From contig NC_077227.1 of assembly GCF_027887165.1 (NCBI RefSeq), positions 442,015,895-442,079,894 on the forward strand: a DNA stretch of 64,000 nucleotides. Reading direction: 5' to 3'. Positions 59,656 through 64,000 of this stretch are shown piece by piece (position 1 is the first letter of the stretch; each line of letters begins with the position of its first letter). The stretch is from Monodelphis domestica (taxonomy: Eukaryota; Chordata; Mammalia; Didelphimorphia; Didelphidae). The position numbers and the translations under genes are program-made. A model generated the notes under the pieces. It saw nothing but the letters and a program-made list of their open reading frames with translations. It ran no database searches and was not told the DNA's origin.

Positions 59656-61423
59656 CATGAAGAAGGTACTTTGATTTTTCAAATGCAATAGTAAATTCTG
59701 TAGTAAAATACTAATTATTCATCTGCCAGAATTTCAGACCTATGTAACAAAAAGTATTACTAAAAACTATACTACAAATAAAAATGTAGAATTCATTTAG
59801 GTACTTTTTTGTTGGGAAAATGTTAACAATTCTAGTATAGTGCCTTGAGAGTTAACTAAGGACAGTAATAATAAATTTAAGTCTGAAAAAAAAACCCATC
59901 CTTTTTAAAATAGAGAAAACATGAAAGGCATTTAGAAATATTTCTATTTTTCAAATATACCTTTAGGCTTCATTCAACTCACAAATGTTTAAACTACCCT
60001 AAAACTTTAAAAGAAACTGTCATTATGTGTTTTACAGTAAAGATTTACTCAAAAATTATTCAAAATAGTAAACGTTTGTAGATAGGAAGTTCAGGACTAC
60101 AGGTTAAAACTAAAAGTAAATTAACTAATTAGTCAGTAATAACATTAAAGAATTTGTGAAATATCAACTGTAATATTCATATTTTCACAAGCTGACCTTT
60201 CCAACATAAAGAAGTTTTAGAAAGTACTAATTTTCATTAAAAGTCTATTATGTTCACACTAATGAAATGCCTCAATTCACGTTTCTTTTTATCTAAATAT
60301 TAAAAAAGAAAAAGAATTTAATTAATTCCAAAAATAGGTAGTTTTTCTTTAAAAAGTGATTTTTTAAACCGATAATAACTCCCCAAATCTTGCATTTCCA
60401 AATAAATACTCCCCTTAGGAGTTTGGATATATCAAAGATCATAATACTATGTAGATATTCACTTCACTGACTTAAAGGTGATTAACCTTGGTTCCTCCCT
60501 CTCACACTTACTACCAAGTGCTCTCCTAGTCCACCTGTTCTTTGAGCCACAATCCCTTTTTGCAACAACTAAAGAGGTCATTTTATTTTATTTATTTTTA
60601 TTTTCTGTGTTAAACAATGTTTTCCCCCTCTTCTTTGTTGATTTTTCTACCATACTTCACATTTCCTAACCATAATCAGCTTGATTACTCAATTGTCTAA
60701 GATCTAGAAGCCAAAAAAAAAATCAAGAAAATTATCCAAGAAATATTTAAGTATCTAAGCAAAGGCTCACTAAAATTAAAATATGGCCCAATAATACCAT
60801 GAGCCTGATTAAGTAGACCAAAACTTTTCTAAATGCTTCACTGTTAAAATTGCTAGTGCTTAATCAACAACTGGCAGATATGTCATAAAATAAGCTCAAA
60901 GGGCTACATATAACCAAGAAGGGGAAGTTAAGAACAATTAAAATACTCTATCAAAGTCAGAAACAAATAAAAATGTTCATGGCACCTAGGGATTTTATAC
61001 AACAAACATTTAAGGCATGTTCTCTTATAATATCAAGAAATTTAAAATCTATGCTAAAGATACAGTTTCAAAATGCTTTATAAATTATTTTTAAAGAATC
61101 AAATACCCATTTTATTTCATTGTTGGGTTTATAGCACCTGTAATTATACTTTCATATTCTACTTGTATAATATTTATGTATATTTTATTTTTCCTATTAA
61201 AAACCTATTAAACTTCTCCATGAGAAGTAGAATCATATCTTATTTTTTGTATGTACCAAAAGCAACCTACCACAATCTCTTACATAAAACAGAGAATCAA
61301 AGAAAGTATTTATAATTTAAAAACAAATTTAAGTAAAAACAGTAACCGCTGAGTAGGCTATTTCTACTGAAGTAAAAACTAGTTTTTGATTAAGTAGAAA
61401 ATATCTTTTCAAAAGGTGTATCT

Positions 61424-61609
61424 GGGGGCACCTGGGTGGCTCAGTGGATTGAGAGCCAGGCCTAGAGATGGAAGGTCCTAGATTCAAATCTGGCCTTAGA
61501 CACTTCCTAGATCCTGGGCAAGTCATTTGACTAGCCCTTACCTCTCTTCTGCCTTGGAACCAATACACAGTATTGATTCCAAGACAGAAAGTAAGGGTTT
61601 TAAAAAAAA
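61424..61609 (+). mobile_element. WSINE1-like SINE, intronic
   Basis: Plus-strand copy with small internal losses. Near-perfect 13-bp target duplication AAAAGGTGTATCT / AAAAGGTATATCT at 61411-61423 and 61610-61622. Antisense to the gene. Confidence 0.94.
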
Positions 61610-61852
61610 AAAAGGTATATCTAATTCAATTAGGCAAATTTTAATAATAAGTCCAAAACCTCATTCTGAAAAACATAATAGCAATTCTTTTTGTCTTTTT
61701 AATCTAATCCCATAGGACAATAGTTCTAAATAGTTTACCAATATCAATTGGTCCTTTAAAAAAAAGTCCTTATTCCTTGGTAAGGGGTAGGGAACTTAAT
61801 GCAAAGTTGATATATAATTTGTCTTGATGAAGTTTTTGTTGTTCTTCTAGGG

Positions 61853-62070
61853 CAGTGATGGTGAACCTTTTAGAGACTGAGTGCCCAAAATGTAAGCCTC
61901 ATGCCACATGTGAGCCCCCCTCACCACCCCACTCCTTACCCCATACAGGGGAGGGAGGAAGTGCTTCCATTGGGCTGCTGGGCAGAGGAGCTGGTCATGT
62001 GAGAAATGTCCTCAGGTGCCTGTGGAGATGGGGAGGAGAACAGATCCCTCCAGCACATATGCCATAGGTC
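61853..62070. mobile_element. hAT-like DNA transposon fragment
   Basis: It opens CAGTGATGGTGAACCTTTTA, matching the terminal inverted repeat CAGTGATGGCGAACC seen in widespread non-autonomous hAT elements, and follows with 'gagactgagtgcccaaaatg'. The right side holds 'gcacatatgccataggtcta', where CCATAGGT is the expected start of the opposite terminal repeat, which then decays. I found no 8-bp target duplication. It is markedly more GC-rich than the intron around it. Confidence 0.6.
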
Positions 62071-62589
62071 TACCAAAAAGGTTATAAGGGATCGCTCTCA
62101 AGGACTGGGATATATTGAGAAATGAAAAGACATGAAAACAAAAAAGTACCAATAAAAATTAAGGAAAAAATGAAGGTTTGCCTAACTTAAGCTTAGTTTG
62201 CTAAACTTGGTTTTCTATATGCAAAAATAATTCAAACAAGATGTTTAGCACTTTTCATAAATCAACTCTTCCTTATACTTGAAAGCTAATAAAAAAGCAA
62301 ATATGTCAGGTGAATAATTTTAAATACCTTTAAATTAACTTTAAAATAACTTTATCACTCTTAGCAAGAAAAAAATTTTATTTTATAAGTTATGATTATG
62401 TAAATATGGAATATATAAGACCTAAGCCATTATTTGTAATCTAAGTTATTAAGGAAAAGTTAAGCATTTATGACAGACTAACTTCTTAAATTCAAATGAT
62501 CAATACCAGAGTCATATTCCTTTATAGTGCTACCTAGTTATGATAAAAGAATTTAATGCTTAAAAAAATACTACTCCAGTAATACATAC

Positions 62590-62772
62590 CTCTCTCTTCC
62601 TCATGTTTTTTGGCAGATGCACTTTTAGGTCTTCCTCTTCCTCGTCTGATATGATCTGACTGGCTGCTACTTCGAGACCTCTTTCTGTTTTCTAAATCTT
62701 TATTTACTGTGGAATTAATCTTCTCTCTCCTAACTCTCTCTGTTCGTCTCCTCTTGGCATCATGCTTATTTT
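62590..62772 (-). CDS. Internal coding exon with AT-hook, host gene
   Basis: A 183-nt exon (61 codons, phase 1 at both ends), flanked on the minus strand by TTATTCATACAG (acceptor) and GTATGTATT (donor). It encodes a strongly basic, Ser/Arg-rich, probably disordered stretch: [17 protein letters not shown].., [20 protein letters not shown] and [14 protein letters not shown]. The RRGRGRPK core is a canonical AT-hook (GRP core with flanking Arg/Lys), which binds the minor groove of AT-rich DNA, and [10 protein letters not shown] looks like a nuclear localisation signal. A chromatin-bound nuclear protein is therefore inferred. BOD1L1 is a tentative candidate; other large AT-hook proteins are not excluded. 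Confidence 0.85.
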
Positions 62773-63960
62773 CTGTATGAATAAATAATAATCATAAATT
62801 TTAGTACTTTCATAATTTTTGCCTTGAAACTCATGCCTTTTCCTTAATTTTCAAATGTTCTACATGGCAATAGGTACAATGCCTAGGGTATAGGCAAATT
62901 AAGCTAAATACCATTTGCAGCTACAGTCTGTGATGGAAAAATTTCAACCTAATCCAAATTCTGATAATGCTTAAGGTAAAGAATCTTTCAAGGGGAAAAT
63001 TTCTTTCCCAGCTTAATTCTAATCTCACAATGAAAAATGAAAAACTGTTCCATGGAAACCTTCCCACCTTCCTTCCTCTCTCCCCCTCTTCCCAAGCCAA
63101 TATAGTAGAGGTGGATAAGAGCCAAAGGGAAGAACCATTCCGATTTCCCTTTATCTCTCCACCTTCAGGACTAGATAAAAATATGAATACTTTCTAATTG
63201 CAATTCAGAAGCAAGATTAACCTTAACTACAATGAACAGTAAAAGATCATGCTTTTAATACTAGTTAGGCAAATGAGTAATTTCACTTTAATGCTTGATG
63301 AAACATCAAGCTACTTTTCCCTGCCATTTTTTACTGGTATGACAGATATTTTACCACTAACTTTAATATTAATATTCCAATGGAAAACATTATAAAATCA
63401 CACATGTTTAAAATGTGCCCGTGTAAAATGGAAATTTGTTCATGAAAGTATACAATTGACTACTTTTATCCTAATCTCAAGTGGGAAAACAAATAATAAT
63501 TATTTTAAGATAGTTAGCATAAATAAACCAAGTTGAACTACAATGAGTCTTTGATAAGAATTCAAGTCTTATAATCAATATACAAATATCCTTTGTCCTA
63601 GGAATACAAATGGATTGCTTATTTTAATAATCTTATTTTATAACAAATTATTCAAATTGGTCAGGTAAAGTATATTTTTAGAAAGAAATGCCATCAAAGG
63701 GAAAAGAGAACTTTCTTCTAACTTAATCATCAATTGTATATACCCAAACCTTACATAATTCAAAATCAGTTAAATTCAACTGAAGAAATTAATTTCATTT
63801 TTCACCATATAACATAGGTTTATAATCAGTCAAATTTAAATCTTCACTTATTTAAAAATAATTTTCATGGCCTATTTTCAGAAAATTAAATTTGATAGAT
63901 CATCTAATCAAGGATTAAGGGCCCCTTCGGAAATTTAAGACACCGATTCTTAAAATTTAC
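62773..63960 (-). other. Intron of the host gene
   Basis: 1,188 bp, with GTAAAT donor (63955-63960) and CATACAG acceptor on the minus strand. AT-rich, with no clear repeat. A short plus-strand open frame at 62967-63197 has no domain. Confidence 0.75.
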
Positions 63961-64000
63961 CCTCAAATCCTGTATCAGATGGGTTATTCAGAGCAGATTT
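63961..64000 (-). CDS. 3' end of an upstream coding exon, host gene (cut by window edge)
   Basis: On the minus strand the last 40 nt of an exon read KSALNNPSDTGFE plus one base, then the donor GTAAAT. That single base joins the first two bases of the next exon to make GAA, keeping the frame open (..TGFEENKHDAK..). The exon continues beyond the right edge. The small size and lack of a domain mean the call rests on the donor and on frame agreement with the next two exons. Confidence 0.65.

Larger units (their letters stand above)
58502..62589 (-). other. Intron (last) of the host gene
   Basis: On the minus strand it has a GTATGT donor (62584-62589) and a TTTTAACAG acceptor (58502 onward), 4,088 bp. 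It holds a minus-strand and a plus-strand WSINE1-like copy, a MIR and a hAT-like fragment, all listed separately; the rest is AT-rich and unassigned. Confidence 0.75.

Overview
The window looks like marsupial (metatherian) nuclear DNA. It is AT-rich, has almost no host coding sequence, and is filled with repeats. The most telling are about 17 copies of a roughly 200-bp tRNA-type SINE of the marsupial WSINE1/SINE1 kind, MAR1-type SINEs whose 3' ends resemble the BovB/RTE tail, and L1 elements with a characteristic G-rich 3' UTR. The heavy WSINE1-like load hints at an Australian marsupial, but I cannot fix the species.

Layout. 1-20 kb: L1 3' ends, an L2/MIR/MAR1 cluster, a possible LTR, a 7SL RNA-derived fragment, and many SINEs. 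17.7-20.75 kb: a degraded minus-strand L1 5' half carrying later insertions. 20.9-22.95 kb: an old CR1/L3 element split by a SINE, which is itself split by a solo LTR, and separately by a 592-bp element with a structured 3' end and an (ACT)n tail. 23-28 kb: old L1 and L2 pieces. 29.2-39.2 kb: one old L1 that took in two solo LTRs of a single family, a short L1 3' end, two SINEs and a 4.6-kb younger L1, which in turn took in an 86-bp piece of the (ACT)n-tailed family. 39-55.8 kb: more L1 remnants, microsatellites and LTRs.

55.8-64 kb: the 3' end of a host gene on the minus strand. Three exons are visible at 63961-64000, 62590-62772 and 58383-58501. They have consensus splice sites and matching phases, and encode a basic tail with an AT-hook followed by a short conserved-looking C-terminus. 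The sequence left of the stop is probably a long 3' UTR. This is the only host protein-coding gene I can support. No CRISPR, operon, rRNA gene or intact tRNA gene was seen. No complete mobile-element protein is left.
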